Part shown: piece by piece, positions 35,928 through 44,535 of the stretch | Layout of the letters: every line of letters begins with the position of its first letter | Numbering within the stretch: position 1 is the first letter of the stretch | Position numbers and translations under genes: made by a program | Notes under the pieces: generated by a model | Databases searched by the model: none | What the model was told of the DNA's origin: nothing | Seen by the model: only the letters and a program-made list of their open reading frames with translations | NCBI GenBank assembly: GCA_041228335.1 | Contig: CP166130.1 | Coordinates: 124,001-188,000, forward strand | DNA: 64,000 nucleotides | From: Alphaproteobacteria bacterium LSUCC0684 | Lineage (GTDB): Bacteria > Pseudomonadota > Alphaproteobacteria > Puniceispirillales > UBA1172 | Reading direction: 5' to 3'

Positions 35928-36572
35928 ATGGCTGATACAGATAAGGATGAACTTGTCCGCGCGATGCTCATCCATGTGCCTTTTGATGGCTGGAGCGATG
36001 CTGCAATAACTGCGGCAGCCCAGGAATGTGGCATCAGCGATGATGACGCGCGCACTCTCCTGCCAGGTGGCCCGATCGATGCCATTGATCACTTTACCCA
36101 TCTTGCTGACCAGGATATGGCCGTGGCACTGGACCAGCTTGATCCGCGACCAACGGGCATCACATCGATCATCCGTGAAGCCATTCTGTGCCGGCTGGAT
36201 GGTGCCGCCCCGCATCGTGAGGCGGTGGCCACAGCATTGCGGATTCTTGCCCGCCCGCCACATGCACCGCTGGCGGCAAAAACGCTTTACCGTACCGTGG
36301 ACCGGATCTGGCGGCTGACCGGAGACGGCGCGGTTGATTTTTCCTTTTACACAAAACGGGCGACACTTGCTGGTGTCTATTCGGCGACGCTTCTTTACTG
36401 GGTGGCCAACCCGTCGGCGGATCGTCAGCGGATGGAGACGTTTCTTGACCAGCGGCTGCGCGAAGTCGCCCTCATCCCGAAAATTACCGCACCGGCTCGG
36501 AAAGCCGCGGCGATGGGGCTCAAGATGGCGGGCCGGATGTTCAGCCGAATGCCGATGCGGCATTCCAGCTGA
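35928..36572 (+). CDS. COQ9 family protein (ubiquinone biosynthesis)
   Basis: This 214-residue protein has the COQ9 core: a TetR-like helical start (LVRAMLIHVPFDGWSDAAITAAAQECGI), PGGPIDAIDHFTHLADQDM, and VFSFYTKRATLAGVYSATLLYW-type lipid-binding helices in the C-terminal half. COQ9 binds isoprenoid quinone precursors and presents them to the COQ7-type hydroxylase. The ATG at 35928 is preferred over the in-frame GTG at 35922 because AAGGAG ends 7 bases before it. It is divergent from rpsU. Confidence 0.88.
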   Translation: MADTDKDELVRAMLIHVPFDGWSDAAITAAAQECGISDDDARTLLPGGPIDAIDHFTHLADQDMAVALDQLDPRPTGITSIIREAILCRLDGAAPHREAVATALRILARPPHAPLAAKTLYRTVDRIWRLTGDGAVDFSFYTKRATLAGVYSATLLYWVANPSADRQRMETFLDQRLREVALIPKITAPARKAAAMGLKMAGRMFSRMPMRHSS

Positions 36573-36625
36573 TCCAGCGTCCTTTCATCCATCCCCCGGA
36601 AATTGACCGTTACAGACCATAACCC

Positions 36626-37546
36626 ATGCCCATCAAGATTCAACATGATCTGCCGGCGCGATCGGTACTTGAAGATGAGAACGTGGATCTCATCATTTCC
36701 GATGCCGCGCTGAAACAGGATATCCGCCCGCTCAGAATTCTTCTGCTCAACCTGATGCCGAAAAAGAAGGAAACGGAGATTCAGTTCGCCCGGCTTCTTG
36801 GTAACTCGCCCCTGCAGATTGAGCTTACCCTCATGGCGACGGCGAGCTACACGCCCAAGAATACCGAACCCGGCTATCTCAGGCGCTATTACCGCAGCCT
36901 TGATGATATCAGGGATGAATATTTCGATGCCATTCTGGTCACCGGGGCACCGGTGGAAACGCTGCCCTTTACGGAGGTGAACTACTGGCCCGAACTCAAG
37001 GAAATCTTTGACTGGTCTCAACAGCACTGTTTCCGCCGACTTGGGATCTGCTGGGGGGCGCAGGCTCTGCTCTATCATTTCTACGGGCTTGAAAAGCATC
37101 AGCTGGAAAGCAAGGTCTTCGGCATCTACGATCATCTGGTGACCGAGAACACCTCTCGTCTGATGAAAGGGTTCACGGATCTGTTCCCCATGCCGGTATC
37201 ACGCTACACCACCAATCTGCGGGATGAGATACTGGCCATCCCCGAGCTTGACCTTCTGGCTGAAAGCCGCGATTCCGGCCCCGGCATGGTGCGCGACAGC
37301 AAATCAGGGGATATCTTCATTTTCAATCATCTGGAATATGACGCGGAAACACTTGGTGCCGAATATAGCCGGGATAGTGAAACCGGCCTCGGGACAGCCT
37401 TGCCGGTGAATTATTTTCCGGGCGATGATCCATCAAGGCCCCCAACAAATTTCTGGCGGCCGTTTGCCTATCTTTTCATGACAAACTGGATCCATGATCT
37501 CTATCAGGCCACGCCGTTTGATCTTGAAAAACTGGCCGAGCGCTGA
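36626..37546 (+). CDS. metA: homoserine O-acetyltransferase, MetA type
   Basis: This 306-residue protein is MetA family throughout (MPIKIQHDLPAR start, LLNLMPKKKETE, catalytic Cys142 in GICWGAQA, RYYRSLDDIRDEYFDAILVTGAP). Residue 111, which decides acyl donor in MetA proteins, is Glu (TGAPVE), the residue associated with acetyl-CoA; Gly would indicate succinyl-CoA. The product should be O-acetylhomoserine for methionine synthesis. The 53-base leader after COQ9 is too short for a riboswitch, and its stop is only 7 bases from the convergent purK stop. Confidence 0.94.
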   Translation: MPIKIQHDLPARSVLEDENVDLIISDAALKQDIRPLRILLLNLMPKKKETEIQFARLLGNSPLQIELTLMATASYTPKNTEPGYLRRYYRSLDDIRDEYFDAILVTGAPVETLPFTEVNYWPELKEIFDWSQQHCFRRLGICWGAQALLYHFYGLEKHQLESKVFGIYDHLVTENTSRLMKGFTDLFPMPVSRYTTNLRDEILAIPELDLLAESRDSGPGMVRDSKSGDIFIFNHLEYDAETLGAEYSRDSETGLGTALPVNYFPGDDPSRPPTNFWRPFAYLFMTNWIHDLYQATPFDLEKLAER

Positions 37547-37553
37547 AGGCTGA

Positions 37554-38642
37554 TCAGCTCAACTGCCGGGTGATATGGGCCATCTTCCGGCCCGGGCGTG
37601 CGGCCGCCTTGCCGTAGCGGTGAATATAGGCGCCAGGCTGCCCCATCGCTAAGTCAAGTTTTTCCATATCCTGGCCGAGGATGTTTTCCATCTGCCAGAC
37701 CCCGGTGGCTTTGGTTGAGCCAAGGGGAAGGCCCGTGATGGCGCGCACCAGCTGGGCAAACTGGCTTGTCTCGGCGCCTTCAATCGTCCAGTGGAAGGAA
37801 TTATGCGGGCGCGGTGCCATCTCGTTGAAGATGAGCCTGTTGTCTTTTACGAACATTTCCACCGCCAAGAGCCCGGTCAGCGCAAGATGATCGGCAAGCG
37901 CCAGTGCCGCCTCACCCCCTTCACGAACCAGCGCGAGAGAGACAATGTCTCGATCCGCCGGTGCCGTCGATGTATCGAGAATTCCGGCCTTATGGGTGTT
38001 GAGGCTTGGCGGGAAAAGAGCGGTCTCACCATTTTCGGTGCGGGCAATCAGAAAACTGACCTCGGCAATGAAATCGATCCGCTCTTCAAGAATGCAGTCA
38101 TCCGACCGGAGGGCATCAAAAGCCTGATCGGCTTCGCCTGCCGCCATCACCGGCATCTGGCCTTTGCCGTCATAGCCGAAGCGGCAGGTTTTGAGAATGG
38201 CTCCATTGGGCATGTCGGCCAGCGGTTCTGCGATCTGGTCGGCCCGGGCGATGGCCGCAAAACGCGGCGTCGCTATCCCCAGTTTTGCCGCGAGCGATTT
38301 TTCGGCAATCCGGTGCTGGGCGACGCGCAATGCCTCAGCCCCGGGGCTGACCGGCCGCCTTTGGCCGAGAAACTCCATGGTCTCGGCGGGGACGTTTTCA
38401 AATTCGCTGGTGATCGTGTCCACGCTATCGGCAAAAGCGGCGAGCGCATCCTCATCTTCATAGGCTGCGCGTGTGGAGGTCATGGCAATATCCGTTGCAG
38501 GGGCATCACCTTCAGGGGCAAAGACATGGCAACGATAGCCGAGTTCTGCTGCCGCGATGGCGGTCATCCGGCCGAGCTGGCCACCGCCCAAAATGCCAAT
38601 GACTGATCCTTCGGGAAGCACTAAGCTCGTAGCACTAGTCAT
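37554..38642 (-). CDS. purK: 5-(carboxyamino)imidazole ribonucleotide synthase
   Basis: This 362-residue ATP-grasp enzyme has [11 protein letters not shown] near the N-terminus, [13 protein letters not shown] in the ATP-binding loop, [13 protein letters not shown], and [17 protein letters not shown] with the metal-binding pair. It carboxylates AIR in purine synthesis. The frame is open far upstream, but the ATG at 38642 ([12 protein letters not shown]) is right because it overlaps the end of purE by 8 bases and gives the normal length. Confidence 0.95.
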   Translation of the reverse strand: MTSATSLVLPEGSVIGILGGGQLGRMTAIAAAELGYRCHVFAPEGDAPATDIAMTSTRAAYEDEDALAAFADSVDTITSEFENVPAETMEFLGQRRPVSPGAEALRVAQHRIAEKSLAAKLGIATPRFAAIARADQIAEPLADMPNGAILKTCRFGYDGKGQMPVMAAGEADQAFDALRSDDCILEERIDFIAEVSFLIARTENGETALFPPSLNTHKAGILDTSTAPADRDIVSLALVREGGEAALALADHLALTGLLAVEMFVKDNRLIFNEMAPRPHNSFHWTIEGAETSQFAQLVRAITGLPLGSTKATGVWQMENILGQDMEKLDLAMGQPGAYIHRYGKAAARPGRKMAHITRQLS

Positions 38643-39129
38643 CCTGGGGTTCTTCCATGACCCCGGCTGTCTGGTCCTGACGCCAGCGGGCGAGTTTCTC
38701 GGCGATACCGGTATCGTCGAGGCTGATGATGCTGGCGGCCAGAAGGCCGGCATTTGCCGCCCCGGCCTTGCCGATGGCAAGCGTGCCGACCGGAACGCCG
38801 GCGGGCATCTGAACAATCGAAAGAAGCGAGTCCATCCCCTTGAGGGCAGCGGATTCAACCGGCACGCCGAGAACCGGCAGCGTCGTATGGGCCGCGATCA
38901 TGCCCGGCAGATGAGCGGCCCCGCCTGCCCCGGCGATAATCACCTTGATCCCTCTGGCGCGGGCTTCTTCGGCATAGGTTGCCATCCGTTTTGGCGTGCG
39001 ATGGGCAGACGTGATCTTTTTCTCATAAGCGATGCCGAACTGGTCCAGCATCTCTGCGGCATGACGCATGGTTGGCCAGTCGGATTGGCTGCCCATGCAG
39101 ATACCTACGCAAATTTCAGATGCCCCCAT
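38635..39129 (-). CDS. purE: 5-(carboxyamino)imidazole ribonucleotide mutase
   Basis: This 164-residue protein has the PurE phosphate-binding signature [13 protein letters not shown], the catalytic SAHRTPKRM segment and [12 protein letters not shown]. It moves the carboxylate from N5-CAIR to C4, acting right after PurK. The ATG at 39129 is chosen because AGGA precedes it and it gives the usual short N-terminus; a longer in-frame start has no homology. It overlaps purK by 8 bases, forming the purEK operon. Confidence 0.95.
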   Translation of the reverse strand: MGASEICVGICMGSQSDWPTMRHAAEMLDQFGIAYEKKITSAHRTPKRMATYAEEARARGIKVIIAGAGGAAHLPGMIAAHTTLPVLGVPVESAALKGMDSLLSIVQMPAGVPVGTLAIGKAGAANAGLLAASIISLDDTGIAEKLARWRQDQTAGVMEEPQDD

Positions 39130-39172
39130 ATTCCTGTGCCTCGACTGTTTTTTCGTAAAATGCGACTGTAAT

Positions 39173-39394
39173 TCAGGCGATGATATCTGGCAACAGCCGC
39201 TGGTGCAGCTGGCGTATTTCATCCTTGATGGCCAGTTTGCGTTTCTTGAGCCGCTGGAGCTTGATCATGTCGCATGAAGGGTTGCGCGCCATGTCCTCGA
39301 TCACTTCGTCAAGGTCACGGTGCTCAAGTGTTATCTGCTCCAGTTTTTTTCGCAGCATCTCCTGCTGCTTTGCCAGATCGTTGCTTTCGTCCAT
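39173..39394 (-). CDS. YdcH family DUF465 protein
   Basis: This 73-residue, highly charged, helical protein has the DUF465 pattern: [18 protein letters not shown] then [18 protein letters not shown], likely a helical hairpin or coiled coil. Function is not established. It lies 43 bases upstream of purE in the same direction, a frequent alphaproteobacterial neighbourhood. Confidence 0.87.
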   Translation of the reverse strand: MDESNDLAKQQEMLRKKLEQITLEHRDLDEVIEDMARNPSCDMIKLQRLKKRKLAIKDEIRQLHQRLLPDIIA

Positions 39395-39534
39395 GATTAT
39401 CGGATACCTGATCCGTTACCGGTCTAGGCGAACTCCACCCTTAATTGACTTGCACCAGACTGTATGAACAGCCAGAATAATGACTTCCGCTGACCGGAAC
39501 ATGAATATTATACGAGAATTGAGGCGCTTTGACC

Positions 39535-41436
39535 ATGACTGATCGTTTTGATGAGATTACCGCCGCCGCCAAAGCAGATCCGCAAGCGTTCTGGGCGGAA
39601 GCGGCAGAGGATATCACCTGGATTGAACCTTACAACCGCATCCTCAATGACGATAACCCCCCTTTCTATCGCTGGTTTGAAGGTGGCAAGGTCAATACCT
39701 GCCATAACGCCATTGATGTTCATGTTCAACATGGCCGCGGTGATCAGCCGGCCCTGATTTACGACAGTCCGGTCACCAATACAAAGGCAAGCTACACTTA
39801 TGCCGAAATGCAGCAGAAAATCGCGCATTTTGCCGGGGTGTTGAAGTCCCGCGGTGTCGGCTATGGCGATCGTGTCATCATCTACATGCCCATGATACCT
39901 GAGGCGATTGTCGCCATGCTGGCCGTTGTCCGTATTGGTGCCGTGCATTCGGTTGTGTTCGGCGGGTTTGCCGCCAACGAGCTGGCCAAGAGAATTGATG
40001 ACTGCACGCCGAAACTGATTGTCTCGGCATCCTGCGGGATCGAGCCGAGCCGGGTGGTGGAATACAAACCTCTCCTCGATGAAGCGATCGACTTGAGCAA
40101 ACATAAGCCTGAGTACTGTATCGTCTTTCAGCGTGAGCAGGTTATCGCTCCCCTCATTGATGGGCGTGATATCGAATGGCATGAAGCGCATGAAGGTGTC
40201 GCGCCGGCGGATTGTGTGCCCGTGGACAGCAGTGATCCCTGCTATATTCTCTATACATCCGGCACAACCGGTGTCCCCAAGGGGGTGGTGCGCTCCACCG
40301 CCGCCCATATCGTGGCCCTCAAGTGGTCCATGAAAAATATCTATGATACCGATCCGGGGGATGTTTTCTGGGCGGCATCGGATATCGGCTGGGTTGTCGG
40401 CCATTCCTATATTGTCTATGCGCCACTGTTTGCCGGGTGCACTACCGTCCTCTATGAAGGCAAGCCGGTCGGCACGCCCGATGCCGCGGCTTACTGGCGT
40501 GTTATTGCCGAGCATAAGGTCAGGGTGATGTTCACGGCGCCAACGGCTATCCGGGCCATCAAGAAAGAAGATCCCGATGGCGCGTTGCTGAAGAACCATG
40601 ACCTCAGCCATTATCGGGCCCAGTTTGTCGCCGGTGAGCGCTGTGATCCGGATACGCTTGAATGGCTGCAACGCCATCTCGGGGTGCCGGTTATTGACCA
40701 CTGGTGGCAGACGGAAACCGGCTGGTCCATTGCGGCCACCTGCCTTGGTATCGATAAATCCCCCGTCAGGGTGGGGAGCCCGGGGCGCGCGGTCCCAAGC
40801 TGGGATATTCAGGTGCTGGATCCAGCAGGTCATCCGGTTGCCGCTGGCGAAATCGGGGCGATTGTGGTCAAACTGCCCATGCCGCCGGGAAGCCTGCCGA
40901 CGTTATGGAACAACGATGATCGCTTTAAGGAAAGCTACATGGCGGAATATCCCGGCTATTACAAGACCGGTGATGCAGGATACCTCGATGAAGACGGATA
41001 TGTCTATGTCATGTCCCGCACAGATGACATCATCAATGTCGCAGGCCATCGTCTTTCCACCGGCGGGATGGAAGAAGTTCTGGCAAGCCATCCCGATGTG
41101 GCGGAATGCGCCGTTGTCGGGGCGGCGGATGCACTCAAGGGGCAGGTGCCGCTTGGTTTTCTGGTGCTGAAGGCAGGCGTCAATCGCGCCGGGGATGAGA
41201 TCATCGCCGAATGCGTCAAGATGGTGCGTGAACGGATCGGCCCGGTAGCAGCCTTCAAGGAAGGGGTCATTGCCCAGCGTCTGCCGAAAACACGGTCAGG
41301 TAAAATCCTCCGCGGCACGATGCAGAAAATCGCGGATGGAGTGGACTATCCGATACCGGCTACGATTGATGATCCCGCCATCCTAGATGAGATCACGATT
41401 GTTCTTGCATCTATCGGTTATCCCCGCAAGGGATAG
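39535..41436 (+). CDS. prpE: propionyl-CoA synthetase (acetyl-CoA synthetase-like)
   Basis: This 633-residue adenylate-forming enzyme has YILYTSGTTGVPKGVV, the WWQTETGWSI active-site motif, YKTGDAGYLDEDGYVYVMSRTDDIINVAGHRLSTG at the hinge and the acetylatable lysine in TRSGKILRG. The short N-terminus and VFGGFAANELAKRIDD favour PrpE over Acs. It activates propionate (and perhaps acetate or 3-hydroxypropionate). The ATG at 39535 is the family start. Confidence 0.9.
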   Translation: MTDRFDEITAAAKADPQAFWAEAAEDITWIEPYNRILNDDNPPFYRWFEGGKVNTCHNAIDVHVQHGRGDQPALIYDSPVTNTKASYTYAEMQQKIAHFAGVLKSRGVGYGDRVIIYMPMIPEAIVAMLAVVRIGAVHSVVFGGFAANELAKRIDDCTPKLIVSASCGIEPSRVVEYKPLLDEAIDLSKHKPEYCIVFQREQVIAPLIDGRDIEWHEAHEGVAPADCVPVDSSDPCYILYTSGTTGVPKGVVRSTAAHIVALKWSMKNIYDTDPGDVFWAASDIGWVVGHSYIVYAPLFAGCTTVLYEGKPVGTPDAAAYWRVIAEHKVRVMFTAPTAIRAIKKEDPDGALLKNHDLSHYRAQFVAGERCDPDTLEWLQRHLGVPVIDHWWQTETGWSIAATCLGIDKSPVRVGSPGRAVPSWDIQVLDPAGHPVAAGEIGAIVVKLPMPPGSLPTLWNNDDRFKESYMAEYPGYYKTGDAGYLDEDGYVYVMSRTDDIINVAGHRLSTGGMEEVLASHPDVAECAVVGAADALKGQVPLGFLVLKAGVNRAGDEIIAECVKMVRERIGPVAAFKEGVIAQRLPKTRSGKILRGTMQKIADGVDYPIPATIDDPAILDEITIVLASIGYPRKG

Positions 41437-41446
41437 GGGCTGAAAC

Positions 41447-42013
41447 CTAGGGCAACTCGGAAATGTTTGCCACCTGATCTTCGGGTGCCTGAGGTGTGCC
41501 GCCTGATTTCTCGATCGCCATATCCAGATCCTGCTGGCTGCACAGCCCGAGCATGACCGGATGCTTGGCTGAAATATTGGCAATATTCCAGTGGGAACGG
41601 TCCCTGATCTTGCCGATCGTATCCTTAGTGGTGCCGATCAGTTTTGAAATCTGGCTATCCTTGATATTTGGATGATGCTTGACGATCCAGGCAATAGCGT
41701 CGGGCTTGTCGCCGCGGCGGGCCAGGGGCACATAGCGCGGCCCTTTGGTGCGGGCCGTCGGCTCGGGCAGGGCAGAACTCTCCCGGCTGAGCCTGGCAGA
41801 AGGATCAGCTTCGCAGCGCTTGATCTCATCTTCGGACAACTGCTTGTTCAGGATGGGATTATAGCCCTGGATGCCGGCGCCGACATCCCCATCAGCGATG
41901 GCCTGAACTTCAAGATCATGCAAAGCACAGAAATCTGCAATCTGAGCAAAGGTCAATGCGGTGTTATCAATCAGCCATACAGCGGTGGCTTTTGGCATAA
42001 GCAGATCAGACAT
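41447..42013 (-). CDS. trcR: cell-cycle transcriptional regulator TrcR (DUF1013)
   Basis: This 188-residue protein matches the DUF1013/TrcR family: LLMPKATAVWLIDNTALTFAQIADFCALHDLEVQAIADG at the N-terminus and DAIAWIVKHHPNIKDSQISKLIGTTKDTIGKIRDRSHWN, a helix-turn-helix-like segment. The family is restricted to alphaproteobacteria and influences transcription across the cell cycle. The ATG at 42013 follows AGGAG; the longer frame is rejected. It is convergent with prpE with an 10-base gap. Confidence 0.9.
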   Translation of the reverse strand: MSDLLMPKATAVWLIDNTALTFAQIADFCALHDLEVQAIADGDVGAGIQGYNPILNKQLSEDEIKRCEADPSARLSRESSALPEPTARTKGPRYVPLARRGDKPDAIAWIVKHHPNIKDSQISKLIGTTKDTIGKIRDRSHWNIANISAKHPVMLGLCSQQDLDMAIEKSGGTPQAPEDQVANISELP

Positions 42014-42156
42014 CGTGGCTCCTGGACAAATAGGTTTTGGCGCGGTCGGCGCCGGAGTGAACATCTCATACACTATAAATAGGGATTGCGTCAAAAAATT
42101 GCAAAGATTTCGGCCTCGTCCTAGACTGGTATTTCATTCGAGCGATGGAGGGGATC

Positions 42157-42336
42157 ATGGAAGATGAATTTGAAGCCTTCAGGCCAGCTCATCCCCCGGG
42201 AGAGCTGGAGCGTTGGAATATTGAAGATCTTAACGCCTATAAACTGCGCCTGCTGGAGGAAGTTCGCCGCATTGATGCTGTTCTGGATGGCAAGGGCGAT
42301 GTACGTTCGGCGGCCGAAAACCTGTTCAAATCCTAG
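42157..42336 (+). CDS. DUF1192 family small protein
   Basis: This 59-residue acidic protein has the DUF1192 core LERWNIEDLNAYKLRLLEEVRRIDAVL, a predicted amphipathic helix. Function is unknown; it is a conserved alphaproteobacterial protein often found beside SDR or cell-division-linked genes. The ATG at 42157 follows GGAGGGGATC, better than the ATG at 42145. It lies 20 bases before the 3-hydroxybutyrate dehydrogenase gene and is divergent from trcR. Confidence 0.82.
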   Translation: MEDEFEAFRPAHPPGELERWNIEDLNAYKLRLLEEVRRIDAVLDGKGDVRSAAENLFKS

Positions 42337-42356
42337 ATATATAAGAGGGAGTTTTC

Positions 42357-43139
42357 ATGCCAGGATATGCTGTTTTTGTTACCGGTGCCACCAGTGGTAT
42401 CGGGCTTGGGATTGCACGGAAACTTGCGTCGGCCGGTCATCATGTCGCGTTCAATGGTCTTGCGGATGCCAGCACGGTTAACGCCGTCAAAGCTGAACTT
42501 GCCGGTCTAGGCGCTGAAAGCTGCCATTATTTTGATGGTGATATGCGCGATGCCGGGGCGATCCGCGCGATGATGGCGGAGGCCGAAGAAGTTCTGGGCC
42601 GGATAGACGGGCTGGTGAACAATGCCGGGATCCAGCATGTTGCCCCGATTGAGACATTTCCACCCGAAAAATGGGACGAGATCATCGCGGTAAATCTGTC
42701 GGCAAGTTTCCATACCATTGCCGCGGTGCTCAAGGGGATGAAAGAGAGGAACTTTGGCCGGATCATCAATATCTCATCGGTGCATGGGCTGATCGCATCA
42801 GTGAACAAGACGGCCTATATCGCCGCCAAGCACGGGCTTGTAGGCCTGACAAAGGCGGTGGCGCTGGAGGCGGCGACGTCCGGGGTTACCTGCAACGCGA
42901 TCTGCCCTGCCTGGGTTCGGACCCCGCTGGTGGAAGCCCAGATCGAGGCACGAATGGCGGCCAATGGCACCACCCGTGATGAAGAAGCCCGCGCCATTGT
43001 TGGTGAACGTCAGCCCAATGAGCGGTTTGTCACGGTAGAGGAAATCGGTGATCTGGTCCGGTTTCTCATCGAAGGTGAGGGGGCGGCCAGCATAACCGGC
43101 ACAGCCATGCCAATCGATGGTGCCTGGACTGCGCAATAA
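42357..43139 (+). CDS. bdhA: 3-hydroxybutyrate dehydrogenase
   Basis: This 260-residue SDR has TGATSGIGLGIA at the N-terminus, NNAGIQHVAPIE (the typical 3HB-dehydrogenase sequence), the catalytic ISSVHG serine and YIAAKHGLVG, then NAICPAWVRTPLVEAQI, a diagnostic BDH segment. It interconverts 3-hydroxybutyrate and acetoacetate with NAD, linking polyhydroxybutyrate or ketone body use to central metabolism. Confidence 0.92.
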   Translation: MPGYAVFVTGATSGIGLGIARKLASAGHHVAFNGLADASTVNAVKAELAGLGAESCHYFDGDMRDAGAIRAMMAEAEEVLGRIDGLVNNAGIQHVAPIETFPPEKWDEIIAVNLSASFHTIAAVLKGMKERNFGRIINISSVHGLIASVNKTAYIAAKHGLVGLTKAVALEAATSGVTCNAICPAWVRTPLVEAQIEARMAANGTTRDEEARAIVGERQPNERFVTVEEIGDLVRFLIEGEGAASITGTAMPIDGAWTAQ

Positions 43140-43145
43140 ATTACC

Positions 43146-43172
43146 CGGGCAAGCGAAAACCTCGAATGCCCG
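43146..43172. terminator. inverted repeat between convergent bdhA and ygfZ
   Basis: CGGGCA at 43146-43151 pairs with TGCCCG at 43167-43172, with an inner CGA/TCG pairing. It lies between two convergent stop codons without a T-run. It may serve as a weak shared terminator. Confidence 0.4.
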
Positions 43173-44009
43173 CTATCCTCTCTCATCGGCGGTAGTATCT
43201 CCAGGAAGAGGCAGGAGCCGGTCCGGGAAAAAGGGCGTGATCGCAACCCCTCCTGATAGGTAGACACGACTTTCCTCCCGCAGATATTCCAGCCTGAGCG
43301 AGGCCAGTCCAAGACATCCTTCACCATCGCGGACGGTATCAAGAAGAAGCCCGGCCTGCTTTCCTTCCACCTCTATGTCTGCCGGGGCATCAATCATCCG
43401 GTCGGCATGTACAGGAACATAGCTCCGCTTCACCAGGCCGCGATAGCGGGTCCGCGCCGTGACTTCCTGGCCGACATAGCAGCCTTTCTCAAAACTGATC
43501 CCGTTGTTAAGGTCCAGTCTTGCCTCGAGTGGCAACGCCTTCTCGGAGGGAAGATCGCGGCCGCCTTCCGGCACGCCGTGACGCCAGCGGAACCTCTTCC
43601 AGTCATCAGTATCCCCGTCGGCAGGAAGGGCGGGATCGCCGTAAAGGCGGAAGACATCTTGGGCAAAGCGTTCATCTTTGAGGCCGGCGCCATTGATGCT
43701 GGCATGGACAGGCAGGTCAGTCTCTTCAAGATCAAGCTTGCGCCGAAGCCGGAAGAGCTTGAACCGCCGCAGGAGATCACCTCGCCCATTTGTATCACAT
43801 TCGATCAGAAATCCGCCGTCATCACGGCTGATGAGCAGATCATGAAGAATACGCCCCTGCGGGGTGAGCAGGGCCGCGGGCCGCACCATTCCTTCAGGCA
43901 GACCGCAGATATCCGCCGTCACCAGATCGTGAAGAAATTCCGCAGCCTCAGGTCCGCGGATCGAGATCAGCCCCCGTTCGGGCAGAAAACAACGAGAAGG
44001 TTCAGCCAT
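43173..44009 (-). CDS. ygfZ: folate-binding protein YgfZ (iron-sulfur cluster repair)
   Basis: This 278-residue GcvT-like protein has the YgfZ signature KGCYVGQE at residues 175-182 with the essential cysteine Cys177 and an N-terminal LISIRGPEAAEFLHDLVTADI that binds tetrahydrofolate. It helps maintain Fe-S enzymes such as MiaB. The ATG at 44009 overlaps the upstream secreted-protein gene by 8 bases; the longer frame does not match the family. Confidence 0.9.
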   Translation of the reverse strand: MAEPSRCFLPERGLISIRGPEAAEFLHDLVTADICGLPEGMVRPAALLTPQGRILHDLLISRDDGGFLIECDTNGRGDLLRRFKLFRLRRKLDLEETDLPVHASINGAGLKDERFAQDVFRLYGDPALPADGDTDDWKRFRWRHGVPEGGRDLPSEKALPLEARLDLNNGISFEKGCYVGQEVTARTRYRGLVKRSYVPVHADRMIDAPADIEVEGKQAGLLLDTVRDGEGCLGLASLRLEYLREESRVYLSGGVAITPFFPDRLLPLPGDTTADERG

Positions 44010-44535
44010 CGAAACGTACCATGCCATTATAACGGCGAAGATAGAAATGCTTTTCCCCGGCCCAAAAACACCGCGACGCATCCGGTTTCGCTTCTATATA
44101 ATCCGCCAGTTGAGTGGTGTGGAAAACCTGGGTGCAGCCAATGAAACGAATGCCGATGGTGCCGGGGGTGAATTCCGCCTCCCCTTTCCTGTTGCGGGTG
44201 ACCGTGATGGCAGGGGCATCTGCCCTGAAACACTGGCCGGCGCGCTGTTTCTTGCAGGCATCCGTCTCCGTGCTGTCGATGACCTTGATATAGGTAACCG
44301 TGTTTCCTTCAAAGATGAACCCGTCATCATCCAGCATCGCGCAACCATCGCCGGGCGGGCTGGTACGTGACGCGAATTCACACTCGAACCAGATGCCGTT
44401 CCACGAGTTCGCGGTATCCGATGATCCGGCAAGGGCAGGTCCTGCAAAAAACGCCATGGCAAGGCCAGGCATTGCAAATGAAATCAGCCAGTTTGAGTTT
44501 TTCAGTCCCATCATCTCTCCGGCCATCCTGATCAT
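44002..44535 (-). CDS. secreted protein of unknown function
   Basis: This 177-residue protein has an N-terminal signal peptide (WLISFAMPGLAMAFFAGPALA-GSSD) and six cysteines in the mature part, which could form disulfides in the periplasm. The sequence WNGIWFECEFASRTSPPGDGCAMLDDDGFIFEG is not one I recognise. Its ATG overlaps the MFS stop codon (ATGA), and its end overlaps ygfZ by 8 bases, so the three genes are translationally coupled. No function can be assigned. Confidence 0.75.
   Translation of the reverse strand: MIRMAGEMMGLKNSNWLISFAMPGLAMAFFAGPALAGSSDTANSWNGIWFECEFASRTSPPGDGCAMLDDDGFIFEGNTVTYIKVIDSTETDACKKQRAGQCFRADAPAITVTRNRKGEAEFTPGTIGIRFIGCTQVFHTTQLADYIEAKPDASRCFWAGEKHFYLRRYNGMVRFDG

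Noticed and set aside
36573-36625. SAM-II riboswitch upstream of metA
   Set aside because: This riboswitch is common before alphaproteobacterial metA, but the gap after the COQ9 stop codon is only 53 bases and shows no SAM-II pairing pattern.
39508-40833. A 441-residue open frame on the minus strand under prpE
   Set aside because: It lies fully antisense to an unmistakable prpE gene and its translation is rich in His, Arg, Gly and Asp with no domain, typical of a shadow frame.
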